Assembly (NCBI GenBank): GCA_947466515.1
Contig: CANIEM010000009.1
Location: 1 to 44,876, forward strand
Direction: 5' to 3'
DNA: 44,876 bases
Source of the DNA: Verrucomicrobia subdivision 6 bacterium
GTDB lineage: Bacteria; Verrucomicrobiota; Verrucomicrobiia; Methylacidiphilales; Verrucolacustridaceae
Under the pieces are notes generated by a model, which was not told where the DNA came from, did no database searches, and saw only the letters and a list, made by a program, of their open reading frames with translations. Below are positions 1-9,223 of this stretch, piece by piece. Position 1 is the stretch's first letter. Every line of letters begins with the position of its first letter. The position numbers were made by a program, and so were the translations under genes.

Positions 1-13
1 ATTGTACTTTCCA

Positions 14-247
14 ATGAAAACAGTTTCCATTCGCGAACTCAAAGCTCACTGGTCCGTTATTGAGGGCCAAGTACGCGAGGGTGCGTCGTTCCTTGTTCTC
101 AACCGTGGAAAACCAGCGGCTCGCATCGTGCCAGCGGAACCTCGGGAGGTTTTAGCTTGGGATGATCACCTTGCGACCGCCGTGACTCCAGTCCGCGGCC
201 GTTCGGCCGAGGAAACGGTGCGGGCAGATCGGGAGGGAAGGTGGTAG
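14..247 (+). CDS. Phd/YefM-type antitoxin of a type II toxin-antitoxin pair
   Basis: Small protein of 77 residues that begins MKTVSIRELKAH, the typical start of Phd/YefM antitoxins. The N-terminal part then runs through a beta strand, ending near ...RGKPAARIVP, which is the family's DNA-binding and dimerisation fold. The C-terminal part is charged and would bind and block the toxin. The toxin gene follows 3 bases after the stop, which is the usual antitoxin-toxin order. Such antitoxins normally repress their own operon. I chose the ATG at 14; an in-frame TTG at 2 is possible but leaves the family-typical start four residues inside the protein. The gene lies at the window edge, so its promoter is not visible. 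Confidence 0.85.
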   Translation: MKTVSIRELKAHWSVIEGQVREGASFLVLNRGKPAARIVPAEPREVLAWDDHLATAVTPVRGRSAEETVRADREGRW

Positions 248-250
248 GAA

Positions 251-703
251 GTGCTCTATTTGGATACCAGCGCATTTTTAAAGTTATATCTCAAGGAACA
301 CGGTTCGGAGGCAGTACAGCAGTTGGTAGCCGGCCAAAGGCATCCCCTTCCGGTCTGGGAAATTCAGCAAATGGAATTGATCAACGCCATGAGATTGAAG
401 GTTTTCTGGAAAGAGATCTCGTTGGAAGAGGCCGAACGCCAGATCAGCTTATTCAAGGGCCGTCGCCGTCGGGGACTTTACTATCAGGCGGAGATTGACC
501 GCCTCGAACTTTCGGAAACCTTTGAACGTTTAAGCCTGCAAACCGTGCGGAACGGCGGGCGGACTTTGGACATTCTGCATGTGGCCTGCGCCTTGGTTTT
601 GGGAGCTAGCCAATTTTTGACTTTTGATGCCAAGCAGAGGTTGGTGGCACGTGAGTCGGGTCTGGAGGTTCCGGAACTCCCCATGGGAAAAGCAACCTCA
701 TGA
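251..703 (+). CDS. vapC: VapC-like PIN-domain toxin (ribonuclease)
   Basis: PIN-domain protein of 150 residues, the normal size for VapC toxins, which are Mg-dependent endoribonucleases that usually cut tRNA or rRNA. The four acidic active-site positions are all visible: D5 in LDTSA, E42 in MELINA, D107 in TLDILHVA and D126 in TFDAKQ. It starts with GTG, 3 bases after the antitoxin stop, and its stop overlaps the rhaM start by 4 bases (ATGA, 700-703). That tight coupling with a sugar-metabolism gene is unusual for a toxin-antitoxin cassette. The active site looks intact. Its RNA target cannot be told from sequence. Confidence 0.88.
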   Translation: MLYLDTSAFLKLYLKEHGSEAVQQLVAGQRHPLPVWEIQQMELINAMRLKVFWKEISLEEAERQISLFKGRRRRGLYYQAEIDRLELSETFERLSLQTVRNGGRTLDILHVACALVLGASQFLTFDAKQRLVARESGLEVPELPMGKATS

Positions 704-1020
704 AAAAGATCCGCAAAGCTTTTGTGATGTCGGTGAACCCCGGCCAGAAAAAAGAGTACGAAAACCGCCATCGCCCGATCTGGCCGGAGTTGGAAGCGGT
801 CCTAAAAAAACACGGAGTCCACAACTACTCCATCTTTTTTCACGCTGAGACGCACCAGCTTTTTGGCTACGCGGAGATCGAGGATGAAGCGCAGTGGCAG
901 GCCATCGCCCAAACTCCCGAATGCCAAAAGTGGTGGCACCATATGAGTGATGTCATGCCTTCTAACCCCGACCACTCCCCAAAGGCCGTGGATTTGCGCG
1001 AAGTTTTTCATCTCTCTTAG
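700..1020 (+). CDS. rhaM: L-rhamnose mutarotase
   Basis: Protein of 106 residues that matches the RhaM family along its whole length (the E. coli protein has 104). RhaM interconverts the alpha and beta anomers of L-rhamnose so that rhamnose isomerase can use the beta form. Visible family features are the start RKAFVMSVNPGQ, Y20 and H24 in EYENRHRPIWPELE (the tyrosine and histidine implicated in catalysis), the KWWHHMSDVMP motif and the end REVFHLS. No other rhamnose gene lies nearby. The start ATG overlaps the vapC stop, so the gene is probably co-translated with the toxin-antitoxin pair. Confidence 0.93.
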   Translation: MKKIRKAFVMSVNPGQKKEYENRHRPIWPELEAVLKKHGVHNYSIFFHAETHQLFGYAEIEDEAQWQAIAQTPECQKWWHHMSDVMPSNPDHSPKAVDLREVFHLS

Positions 1021-1185
1021 AATTAAGTTTTCGGATGGCGTAATCTCACCACGGTTGGCCTGACGTCCGAACATGCCATCAGGATACGGATGCCAATTCC
1101 AATTCCTTGAGTCCCTAGATTTTAAATTCCCGCGCGAAGCATCTCTGTTCTTTCATATTTTCATCGGACTTTTACTATTTTCCAA

Positions 1186-2265
1186 ATGTCGCGCCTTTTC
1201 ACTCCCCTTCAGCTGGGACCCCTTCACCTTCCCCATCGGGTCTTGATGGCTCCACTCACCCGATGCCGATCCTCCCTAGGCAACATTCCTAATGATCTCA
1301 ACGCCGAATACTACCGCCAACGCGCTACCGCTGGACTGATCATTGGCGAAGCTACCTCCGTCTCCCCTTTCGGCTACGGCTATCCCAATACTCCAGGTAT
1401 CCACACCCCAGAACAGGTCGCAGGATGGAAGAAAGTCGTCCAAGCCGTTCATTCCGCTGGAGGCCAGATCTTTCTTCAACTCTGGCACGTCGGACGAATC
1501 TCCCATCCCTGTTTTCAACCCAACGGCATTCTGCCTATCGCACCCTCCGCCATCCGACCCAAAGGGCAGATCTTCACCGGAAAAGAGATGGTGGATTATG
1601 TCACCCCTCGTGCCCTGGCAATCTCCGAGCTCCCAGAGATTGTTGCCGAATACGTCCACGGGGCCAAACTCGCCAAGGAAGCTGGCTTCGATGGCGTGGA
1701 GATTCACAACGCCAATGGGTATCTTCTCGACCAGTTTCTGCGTAGTGGCACTAATCATCGAACCGACTACTACGGTGGGTCCGTTTCGAATCGTTGCCGC
1801 CTCACCCTCGAAGTCGTTCAGGCCGTCATTCAGGTTTGGGGTGCCGACCGTGTCGGCATCCGGATCTCTCCTTCCGGCGTCTTCAATGAAATGCACGATG
1901 ACAACCCCACCGAAACCTTCAGCCACCTTCTGCAGGAACTAAGCAAACTCAAGATTCTCTATGCCCACATCACCTGCCTAACCGAGCAGGATATCCGACA
2001 TGGAGCCACAGCAGGTGTCGGCCCAAAAGAACTCCGTAAGTTTTTCCAAGGATCCGTGATCACAGCAGGCGGATTTACCAGACAATCTGGCGAACAGGCG
2101 ATTACCGAAGGCTGGGCCGATGCGATCTGTTACGGGGTTCCCTTCTTAGCCAACCCCGATCTTCCAGAACGACTCCGCATGAACGCCCCCCTCAATCCGC
2201 CAGACGAGGCAACCTTCTACGCCTCAGGCCCCAAGGGCTACACCGACTACCCCACCCTTTCCTGA
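1186..2265 (+). CDS. nemA: FMN-dependent ene-reductase (old yellow enzyme, NemA-like)
   Basis: TIM-barrel flavoenzyme of 359 residues, the usual OYE length. It would reduce activated C=C bonds in enals, enones, maleimides or nitro compounds with NAD(P)H. Family marks are the N-terminal FTPLQLGPLHLPHRVLMAPLTR, the QLWHVGR motif, the H-x-x-N-x-Y substrate-binding set (H174, N177, Y179 in EIHNANGYLLDQFL), RTDYYGGS near residue 190 and the late GVPFLANPDLP. It stands alone. Upstream there is a -10-like TACTAT at 1173-1178, 7 bases before the ATG, but no clear -35 and no Shine-Dalgarno. The natural substrate is unknown. Confidence 0.93.
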   Translation: MSRLFTPLQLGPLHLPHRVLMAPLTRCRSSLGNIPNDLNAEYYRQRATAGLIIGEATSVSPFGYGYPNTPGIHTPEQVAGWKKVVQAVHSAGGQIFLQLWHVGRISHPCFQPNGILPIAPSAIRPKGQIFTGKEMVDYVTPRALAISELPEIVAEYVHGAKLAKEAGFDGVEIHNANGYLLDQFLRSGTNHRTDYYGGSVSNRCRLTLEVVQAVIQVWGADRVGIRISPSGVFNEMHDDNPTETFSHLLQELSKLKILYAHITCLTEQDIRHGATAGVGPKELRKFFQGSVITAGGFTRQSGEQAITEGWADAICYGVPFLANPDLPERLRMNAPLNPPDEATFYASGPKGYTDYPTLS

Positions 2266-2333
2266 TTTCTCCTATTCCTCTATCCACGTCCCGCCCCTAC
2301 CTAAGCTTCCAACTCCATAACCACCTTTCCACC

Positions 2334-2348
2334 CGCCCGCCCCGGGCG
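2334..2348. terminator. GC-rich hairpin after nemA (weak terminator candidate)
   Basis: A six-base-pair GC stem with a three-base loop (CGCCCG, CCC, CGGGCG) lies about 70 bases after the nemA stop. No T-run follows, so it is not a classic intrinsic terminator. It could stabilise the 3' end or do nothing. Confidence 0.2.
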
Positions 2349-2433
2349 CCCTTCGAAGTAACGCGTCTGCGGGACGTAGTAGGGTTCGCGTCCTTAGTGG
2401 CCTTGGCGTGAGGAATTTCTGTTATTTGTGCTC

Positions 2434-2448
2434 AGCCCACTTCGGGCT
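2434..2448 (+). other. Short hairpin just upstream of uvrA
   Basis: AGCCC and GGGCT flank the loop ACTTC and would form a five-pair stem ending 14 bases before the uvrA ATG. If the transcript starts upstream, it lies in the 5' leader and could affect initiation. It is too simple to call a riboswitch. The rest of 2266-2462 shows no further gene and no clear promoter. Confidence 0.2.
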
Positions 2449-2462
2449 AGCCTTCCCACCCC

Positions 2463-5400
2463 ATGAAATCCTCAGGTTCCATCCGCATCGAAGGAGCCCG
2501 CCAGAATAATTTAAAAAGTCTAACCTTCGATCTCCCCCTCGGCGTCTTCCACGTCCTCACCGGTCCCTCTGGCTCAGGTAAGTCCTCACTCGCCTTCGAT
2601 ACTCTTTACGCCGAAGGCCAACGCCGTTACGCCGAAACCTTCAGCCCCTATACCCGCCAGTTCCTCGAACGCATGGACCGCCCCCGCGTCGATCGGATCG
2701 AGGGTATCCCCCCAGCCATTGCCCTCAGCCAGGGTAACCCCGTCCGCTCCTCCCGCAGCACCGTCGGTACCGTCACCGAAATCGCCGACCACCTCAAACT
2801 GATCTTTCCCCGCCTCGCCAAACTCACTTGTCCCGACTGCTCCCAACCCATCCGCCCCTGGACCCCCCAGTCCATCCTCCAAGACCTTCTCTCCCAATAC
2901 GCCAATCAAGAGGCTTGGTTTCTCTTTCGCATTCCTTTTCCTCAAAAAACTCCCGCCGACGAAGCCGCCGCCTTCCTCACCCGCCAAGGTTTTCGTCGCA
3001 TTCTCCTTCAAGGCCAGCCCCATCGCCTCGACGAGGCCACAGGCCTCGAAGCCCTCGCCCAAGCTTTCGCCTCAACCCCCACGGACAAGAACCTCCTCGT
3101 CCTCGTCATCCAAGATCGTCTCACACTCTCCACCTCCGCCAAACCTCGGCTCACCGAAGCCATCACCTCCTGCCTTCGCTACGGCAAAGGAGTCCTCGCC
3201 ATCGCCCTCACCCGCACTCCAACCCATCCCCATCTCTACTCCGACCGCTACTTCTGCCCACGCGATGAGCGCGATTTCCATGAACCCATCCCAGCCCTCT
3301 TCTCCTTTAATCACCCACTCGGCGCCTGCCCCGCCTGCCGCGGCTTCGGTCGCATTATCGAAATTGATGAGTCCCTCGCTCTCCCCGACCGCCAACTCAC
3401 CATCGCAGGAGGCGTGGTCAAACCTTGGCAAACCAACGCCTACGAAGAGTGCCAGCAGTCCCTCGAAAAAGCCTGTCGCCGCCGCAAAATCCCACTCGAA
3501 GTTCCTTTCGACGAGCTCACCCCCGACCAACAGTCCTTTGTCATCGAAGGCGAGGGAGGCAGCACCCGCGCCCTGCCCGAACTCTGGGATTCTGGCGACT
3601 GGTACGGAGTCCGCGGCTTCTTCCGCTGGCTCGAAACCAAAACCTACAAAATGCACGTCCGCATGCTTCTCTCCCGCTACCGCGCTTACCGCATCTGCCC
3701 CGACTGTTCGGGCCACCGTTACCGCCCCGAAACTGGTTACTGGCACCTCGCAGGCAAAACCATGCCGGAACTCAATTCTCTCTCTCTCGGCGAACTCTCT
3801 GATCTCCTCCAAAAGGTAAAAACAAAAGATGCCTCCGTCCAAGCCCCTCTCGCCAATATTCGTCACCGCCTCCGCTACCTGATCAGTGTGGGCCTCGGCT
3901 ACCTCACGCTCGACCGACCCACCCGCACTCTTTCAGGTGGCGAACTTCAACGCGTCAACCTCACCGACTGCCTCGGCACTGGTCTCACTGGCACTCTCTT
4001 CGTCCTCGATGAACCCAGTATCGGCCTCCATCCTCGTGATACGGGTCGCCTCCTCGATCTCCTTCGAGAACTCCGCGCTGCTGGTAATACCGTCCTCGTC
4101 GTAGAGCACGACGAAACCGTCATTCGCTCGGCGGAAAATATTCTCGAACTGGGCCCAGGCGCGGGCGCCGAAGGTGGCCACCTCCTCTACTCAGGTCCCC
4201 CATCAGGATTAGCGCAAATCGCAAACTCACCCACCGGCGCCTACCTCGCAGGTCGACGCTCCATCTCTGTGCCCAATCCACGCCGGCCCTGCCCAGAAAA
4301 AAACCACCCGTGGATCCACGTCAAAGCCGCCACCTGCCACAACATAAAAAATCTCTCAGCCTCTTTTCCCCTCCGCCGACTTGTCGCCGTCTCTGGCGTC
4401 AGCGGTTCAGGTAAAAGCACCTTCGTCCACGAAATCGTCCACAAAACCCTCCTCCACCGCATGGGCCGTGCCGTTGAAAATCCCCCCTCTGTTAAATCGC
4501 TCAAAGGCGCCGATGACATTTCCGATGTCATCTTAGTCGACCAATCCCCTCTCACCCAAACCCCACGCTCCACCCCTCTCCTCTACCTCGACATCTACGA
4601 TCTCGTCCGCGAACTCTACGCCTCCACCGAAGAAGCCCAAAGCGCAGGCCTCCCCGCTTCCGCCTTCTCCTTTAACGCCGGCTCAGGCCGCTGCGAACGT
4701 TGCGGCGGTATGGGCTACGAAAAAATCTCCATGCAGTTTCTCTCCGACGTCTTCGTCACATGCCCAGCTTGCGAAGGTCAACGCTTCCAACCCCACGTCC
4801 TCCTCGCTCGCTACCTCGACAAATCGATTCATGAACTCCTCGAAATGACCGCTTCTCAAGCCCTACTTCATTTCGCTCCACGTGAAAATCTCACCCCCCG
4901 CGCTCGAGAGTGCCACGAGAAAATCGTCATCTCCCTCACTCTCCTCGCTGAAGTCGGTCTCGGTTACCTTCGTTGTGGTCAACCTCTCAGCCAACTCTCA
5001 GGCGGAGAAGCCCAACGACTTAAACTTGTCGCCCATCTGGCCCCCCAGAAAAAAGAGAAAGAAACTCCCAAAAAAGGCCGCGACAAAAACTCTGCCGCCC
5101 CCACCAACACTTCTCCTCTTCTCATCCTCGATGAACCCACCACCGGTCTTCACCTCGACGATGTCGCCCTCCTCATCACTCTGCTCCACCGCCTCGTCGA
5201 CCAAGGTGCCTCCCTTCTTGTCATCGAGCACCATCTCGATGTTATCAAAAATGCCGACTGGGTCCTCGATCTCGGCCCAGAAGCAGGAGCGGAAGGCGGA
5301 AAACTCATCGCCTCTGGCCCACCCGAAACCATTGCCAACTGCCGCACCAGCCCCACCGCAACCTATCTCGCTCCTCTCCTGAGCAAAACTCCCACCCGCT

Positions 5401-8084
5401 CTCTCCGCCTCCACGAAGAACCTGCCCCGCATCACCCCAAGAAAAATGGACATGCTCCTTTAGAAATTTCCGTCCGCGGCGCTCGCCATCACAATCTAAA
5501 GAATTTCGACCTCCAAGTTCCCCGCAATCAAATGGTCGTCGTCACCGGCCTTTCTGGTTCTGGTAAAAGCACACTCGCCTTCGATCTTCTCTTCAGCGAA
5601 GGCCAACGTCGCTACCTCGACTGCCTCAACACCTACGCCCGCCAGTTCGTCGAACAACTCGAGAAACCGGATGTCGATTCCATCACCGGACTTCCTCCCG
5701 CCGTCGCCATCGAACAGCGCACCACCCGCGGAGGTCGTAAATCAACCGTCGCCACCGTCACCGAACTCTACCAATTTCTTCGCCTTCTTTACGCTAAACT
5801 CGGAGCCCAACACGATCCTAAGACTGGAGAAGTTGCCGTTCGCCAAACCTCCGCCGACATCGTCCTTCGCATCCGCCGCCAACTCCGCTCCTCCAAACGC
5901 CTCGATCTCCTTGCCCCTCTTATTCGTGGACGAAAAGGTTTCCATACCGAAGTCGCACGCTGGGCCGTAAAAAAAGGCTTTAAACTTCTTCGCGTCGACG
6001 GGAAGTGGATCGATCCCGCAAAGTTCGAACCGCTCGACCGCTATAAAGAGCACCAAATCGAACTGCTTGTCGCCCAACTCGCCCCAGGTCGCCAAGATCT
6101 CCCGGCCCTCGTCTCTCAAACTCTCACCCTCGGCAAAGGCACTCTCTACGCCATCGATTCCTCAGGCAAGTCCACCATCTACAGCCACCACCTCTTCTGC
6201 CCTGGCTCAGGTCGCTCCTTCGACGAGCTCGATCCCCGTCTCTTCTCCTTCAATAGCCCACACGGTTGGTGCGCCACCTGCCAAGGCTACGGCTCTCTCC
6301 TTTCCAAACCACCAGAACTCGAATCCCACGACGAAGCTGAAAATGAGCAGCAACTGGAGCTCGCTCGGGAAGCTCTCGAAGAACGCGACCTCTTGCCCTG
6401 CCCTGACTGCCACGGCGCCCGCCTCAATCCTATTGCGCGTGCGGTTCGTTTCGGCGGAAAACCTATTCCAGAAATTAACTCTCTTTCCGTTCACGATTTT
6501 CAGGAGTTTTTCTCTCAACTCAAGTTCACCGGCCGGGAAGCCGCCATTGTCCGTGATATTCAACCCGAAATCCTTCAACGCCTTACCTTCCTCCGCGAAG
6601 TCGGTCTCGAATATCTCAATCTCGACCGCTCCGCTCCTACTCTTTCAGGAGGCGAATCCCAACGGATCCGCCTCGCCTCACAACTCGGTTCGAATCTCCA
6701 AGGCGTTCTCTACGTCCTCGATGAACCCACCATCGGTCTCCACCCTCGCGACAATCAAAAGCTTCTCGGCATCCTCCGTGGCCTTCGTGATCGAGGCAAC
6801 TCCCTCCTTGTCGTCGAACATGACGAAGACACCATGCGCGCTGCCGACCATATCATCGATCTCGGTCCAGGCGCAGGGGTCCATGGGGGAGAAATTGTGG
6901 CTCAAGGGACCTGGCAACAGATCGGTTCCTCTGAAACCTCTGCCACTACCCGCCTCCTCGGAGAACCGATCCACCACCCTGCCCGCGGAAAGCGTCGCCC
7001 TATCGATACCTCGGTTACTTGGTTGACCGTCAAGAGCGCTAAAGCCCGCAATATTCATGGAATCGATGTGGCCATCCCCATGCATCGCTTGACCGCCCTC
7101 TCGGGCGTCAGCGGTTCAGGCAAAAGCACCTTAGTCCGCGAAATCATCGTTCCTGCCACCTCCCCCGAGCGAAAAAAGAAAGACCCTCGCTGGAGTTCCG
7201 TCCATGGCGCCGAAACCATCGATCGAGTGGTAGAAGTCGACCAGTCGCCTATCGGAAAAACCTCACGCTCCACCGTTGCCACCTACCTCGGCCTGATGGA
7301 CGACCTTCGTACCCTTTACGCCAATCTTCCTGCGGCCAAGCAGGCGGGCTTCACCGCTTCCCACTTCTCTCATAATGCGGGGCCAGGACGCTGCGCCGCC
7401 TGTGACGGGGCAGGAATGGTTCGTGTGCAAATGAGCTTCCTCCCACCCGCCGATGTTCGGTGCGAAGAGTGTAACGGCCTGCGTTGGAAGCCAGAAATTC
7501 TCGCGATGCACTATCGGGATATCTCTATCCAACAAGCCCTCGCCCTTTCCGCTGAGCAAGCCGCCGAATTCTTTGCTCCCCACCCTCGTATCGCTACTCC
7601 CTGTCGCCTTATGTCCGAAACAGGCCTCGGCTACCTTCAGCTGGGCCAAACCAGCCCGACTCTTTCAGGGGGCGAAGCCCAACGCCTCAAACTTGTCACT
7701 GAACTTGCGGCCGCCCAGATCGCCGCCGATCACGCCCATATGAAAGGCCGGGCCCGCCGTCCTGCTCACCATCTCTTTCTTTTAGAAGAACCTACTGTTG
7801 GCCTTCACCTCGCCGATGTCCGCCGCCTACTCGACCTGATGCATCGACTCGTCGACTCAGGACACAGCGTTGTCGTCATCGAACATCATCTCGATGTCTT
7901 AGCGGAAGCGGACTACCTCATCGATATCGGCCCAGAAAGTGGTGAAGACGGCGGAACCATCATGTCCCAAGGAACCCCCGAACACGTCGCCTCATCCAAA
8001 ACCTCCCGCACTGCCCCCTTCCTCCGAACCCATCTTGACCGCTCCAGCAAACATAAAACTAAAAAGGTCCTAGAACCCGCTTAA
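2463..8084 (+). CDS. uvrA: Tandem (double-length) excinuclease ABC subunit UvrA
   Basis: UvrA is the damage-sensing ATPase of nucleotide excision repair and loads UvrB. This protein has 1873 residues, about twice the standard ~940, because two UvrA units are joined near residue 1000. Four Walker A loops (around residues 34, 645, 1029 and 1548) and four LSGGE signatures (near 489, 844, 1393, 1733) are present, so there are four nucleotide-binding domains. Unit 1 has CPDC, CPAC and the CERCGG...CPACEG zinc module. Unit 2 lacks the first Cys pair (GAQHDPKTGE instead), and the stretch between CATCQGYG and CPDCHG is only about 45 residues, against roughly 130 in single UvrAs. Its last Walker B reads FLLEEP rather than FLLDEP. 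Chlamydiae carry a similar double UvrA. No Shine-Dalgarno precedes the ATG. Confidence 0.96.
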   Translation: MKSSGSIRIEGARQNNLKSLTFDLPLGVFHVLTGPSGSGKSSLAFDTLYAEGQRRYAETFSPYTRQFLERMDRPRVDRIEGIPPAIALSQGNPVRSSRSTVGTVTEIADHLKLIFPRLAKLTCPDCSQPIRPWTPQSILQDLLSQYANQEAWFLFRIPFPQKTPADEAAAFLTRQGFRRILLQGQPHRLDEATGLEALAQAFASTPTDKNLLVLVIQDRLTLSTSAKPRLTEAITSCLRYGKGVLAIALTRTPTHPHLYSDRYFCPRDERDFHEPIPALFSFNHPLGACPACRGFGRIIEIDESLALPDRQLTIAGGVVKPWQTNAYEECQQSLEKACRRRKIPLEVPFDELTPDQQSFVIEGEGGSTRALPELWDSGDWYGVRGFFRWLETKTYKMHVRMLLSRYRAYRICPDCSGHRYRPETGYWHLAGKTMPELNSLSLGELSDLLQKVKTKDASVQAPLANIRHRLRYLISVGLGYLTLDRPTRTLSGGELQRVNLTDCLGTGLTGTLFVLDEPSIGLHPRDTGRLLDLLRELRAAGNTVLVVEHDETVIRSAENILELGPGAGAEGGHLLYSGPPSGLAQIANSPTGAYLAGRRSISVPNPRRPCPEKNHPWIHVKAATCHNIKNLSASFPLRRLVAVSGVSGSGKSTFVHEIVHKTLLHRMGRAVENPPSVKSLKGADDISDVILVDQSPLTQTPRSTPLLYLDIYDLVRELYASTEEAQSAGLPASAFSFNAGSGRCERCGGMGYEKISMQFLSDVFVTCPACEGQRFQPHVLLARYLDKSIHELLEMTASQALLHFAPRENLTPRARECHEKIVISLTLLAEVGLGYLRCGQPLSQLSGGEAQRLKLVAHLAPQKKEKETPKKGRDKNSAAPTNTSPLLILDEPTTGLHLDDVALLITLLHRLVDQGASLLVIEHHLDVIKNADWVLDLGPEAGAEGGKLIASGPPETIANCRTSPTATYLAPLLSKTPTRSLRLHEEPAPHHPKKNGHAPLEISVRGARHHNLKNFDLQVPRNQMVVVTGLSGSGKSTLAFDLLFSEGQRRYLDCLNTYARQFVEQLEKPDVDSITGLPPAVAIEQRTTRGGRKSTVATVTELYQFLRLLYAKLGAQHDPKTGEVAVRQTSADIVLRIRRQLRSSKRLDLLAPLIRGRKGFHTEVARWAVKKGFKLLRVDGKWIDPAKFEPLDRYKEHQIELLVAQLAPGRQDLPALVSQTLTLGKGTLYAIDSSGKSTIYSHHLFCPGSGRSFDELDPRLFSFNSPHGWCATCQGYGSLLSKPPELESHDEAENEQQLELAREALEERDLLPCPDCHGARLNPIARAVRFGGKPIPEINSLSVHDFQEFFSQLKFTGREAAIVRDIQPEILQRLTFLREVGLEYLNLDRSAPTLSGGESQRIRLASQLGSNLQGVLYVLDEPTIGLHPRDNQKLLGILRGLRDRGNSLLVVEHDEDTMRAADHIIDLGPGAGVHGGEIVAQGTWQQIGSSETSATTRLLGEPIHHPARGKRRPIDTSVTWLTVKSAKARNIHGIDVAIPMHRLTALSGVSGSGKSTLVREIIVPATSPERKKKDPRWSSVHGAETIDRVVEVDQSPIGKTSRSTVATYLGLMDDLRTLYANLPAAKQAGFTASHFSHNAGPGRCAACDGAGMVRVQMSFLPPADVRCEECNGLRWKPEILAMHYRDISIQQALALSAEQAAEFFAPHPRIATPCRLMSETGLGYLQLGQTSPTLSGGEAQRLKLVTELAAAQIAADHAHMKGRARRPAHHLFLLEEPTVGLHLADVRRLLDLMHRLVDSGHSVVVIEHHLDVLAEADYLIDIGPESGEDGGTIMSQGTPEHVASSKTSRTAPFLRTHLDRSSKHKTKKVLEPA

Positions 8085-8097
8085 CTTCCAATCCAAG

Positions 8098-8119
8098 AGG
8101 CTGAAGATTTCCTCAGCTT
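8098..8119. terminator. Hairpin between convergent uvrA and the flippase-like gene
   Basis: AGGCTGA and TCAGCTT can pair (7 pairs including one G-T) around an 8-base loop, 14 bases after the uvrA stop and between convergent genes. There is no strong T-run on either strand, so it is only a weak terminator candidate. Confidence 0.3.
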
Positions 8120-8168
8120 GAACTTCATCCTCAAATCTTCCCACACCTCCTAGTTTTCAAGCCTGACA

Positions 8169-9182
8169 TCACTTTCTCCCCACTCCCGCCACCAGATAAA
8201 CCACTCCACCTAAAAGATTCCACGCCAGAATCATGGCAAACCCGCCCAGAGAGATCGCCACCGCCTGCGGTGCGGCAATCGATAAAGTCCCCAAAAATGT
8301 CACAAAGGCCGCCTCTCGTAATCCCAAGCCATTCCACGTAATCGGCAGCACCGTTACCATCGCCACCATCGGCAAAACCGAAGCCAACGGCCAAAACTCC
8401 AATCCCGTCCCTACGGCACGCGAGACCGAATAAAAAAGCCCCACTAACGCTAACTGAGCCAGCACACTCAGGAGCAATCCCACCCCTGCACCCACTGGAT
8501 GGGTTAAACAGACATGACATGCCTCAGCTCCCTCTCCCGCCGCCTTTCTCCAACCCACCTGACTCTTCCCACTTAAAATCCTTCCCGAAGCGGGATGAGC
8601 TAAAATAGTCAGCAAAACAAAAAGAATTCCCGCAACCACCAAGAAAGCATAAGCCCCCGCCCGCGTCACTGGATGCATCATCAAATCGTTCCAGTGGGGC
8701 AGAATTAAAGCCGCCCCCACCGTAACCGTTGCCGTTAGGCCCAAGACCCTCTCCATCAAAATCGAAACTACTGCGGCGGGTCGCGCCAGCGGCGCATCTT
8801 TTGCCGCCCAGTAGGCCCGCATCACATCCCCTCCCATCACCCCAGGCAGAACACTGTTGAAAAATAGACCCGCCAGGGAAAGTTGGGCCGTCCGCCCCCA
8901 ACCCACCGCCACCCCCGCCACCTCTAAAAGTAGATGCCACCGCACAATCGAAACAATCACCACACATCCATAAGCCAAGAAGGCAATCCCCACCCAAAGG
9001 CCATCGGCTCCCCAAACGATCTGCCCGAACTCCCTCCAGTTCAGCTTGTTTGCCAAAAACCAAACTGCCCCCGCTGTGAACAGTACTCTCCCCGTCCAGC
9101 CCAGCCATGCTTTTGTAATCTCCTTCACTCCTTCTGACCCTATGGACACTCCGCAAAAAACCAAGCCACTCAGGTACAACAA
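8169..9182 (-). CDS. Flippase-like integral membrane protein (UPF0104 / LPG-synthase TM domain)
   Basis: Hydrophobic protein of up to 337 residues with about seven to eight membrane spans. The family marks are FFNSVLPGVMGGDVMRAYWA in the first half and the WNGLGLREAAF motif near the C-terminus. Both are typical of the transmembrane domain shared by MprF/lysylphosphatidylglycerol synthases and stand-alone UPF0104 proteins, which are thought to move lipids across the inner membrane. The soluble synthetase domain of MprF is absent. The start is uncertain: TTG 9182, TTG 9164, GTG 9149 and GTG 9128 are all in frame and there is no ATG near the N-terminus. A TTGACC at 9207-9202 could be the -35. 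The substrate is unknown. Confidence 0.82.
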   Translation of the reverse strand: MLYLSGLVFCGVSIGSEGVKEITKAWLGWTGRVLFTAGAVWFLANKLNWREFGQIVWGADGLWVGIAFLAYGCVVIVSIVRWHLLLEVAGVAVGWGRTAQLSLAGLFFNSVLPGVMGGDVMRAYWAAKDAPLARPAAVVSILMERVLGLTATVTVGAALILPHWNDLMMHPVTRAGAYAFLVVAGILFVLLTILAHPASGRILSGKSQVGWRKAAGEGAEACHVCLTHPVGAGVGLLLSVLAQLALVGLFYSVSRAVGTGLEFWPLASVLPMVAMVTVLPITWNGLGLREAAFVTFLGTLSIAAPQAVAISLGGFAMILAWNLLGGVVYLVAGVGRK

Positions 9183-9201
9183 AGTATTTTTTTGGGTCAG
9201 A
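9133..9201. repeat. Inverted pair of TCTGACCC / GGGTCAGA
   Basis: TCTGACCC at 9133-9140 and its complement GGGTCAGA at 9194-9201 face each other 53 bases apart, at the 5' end of the flippase-like gene. The same 8-mer recurs at 16612-16619, 16624-16631 and 19305-19312. It may be a small dispersed repeat or chance. Confidence 0.3.
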
Positions 9202-9223
9202 GGTCAAAATCCAATTCCGACGC

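Noticed and set aside
1021-1185. Search for a riboswitch or RNA gene between rhaM and nemA
   Set aside because: No stable stem set or known motif was seen, only an AT-rich stretch with a -10-like TACTAT near the nemA start.
1276-1926. Antisense frame of 216 codons inside nemA
   Set aside because: The opposite frame encodes an intact old-yellow-enzyme; the antisense product shows no family features.
3072-3866. Long antisense open frame (264 codons) inside uvrA
   Set aside because: It is the mirror of a C-ending, GC-rich coding region. Its product is a low-complexity Gly/Ala/Glu mix with no motif, while the + frame is clearly uvrA.
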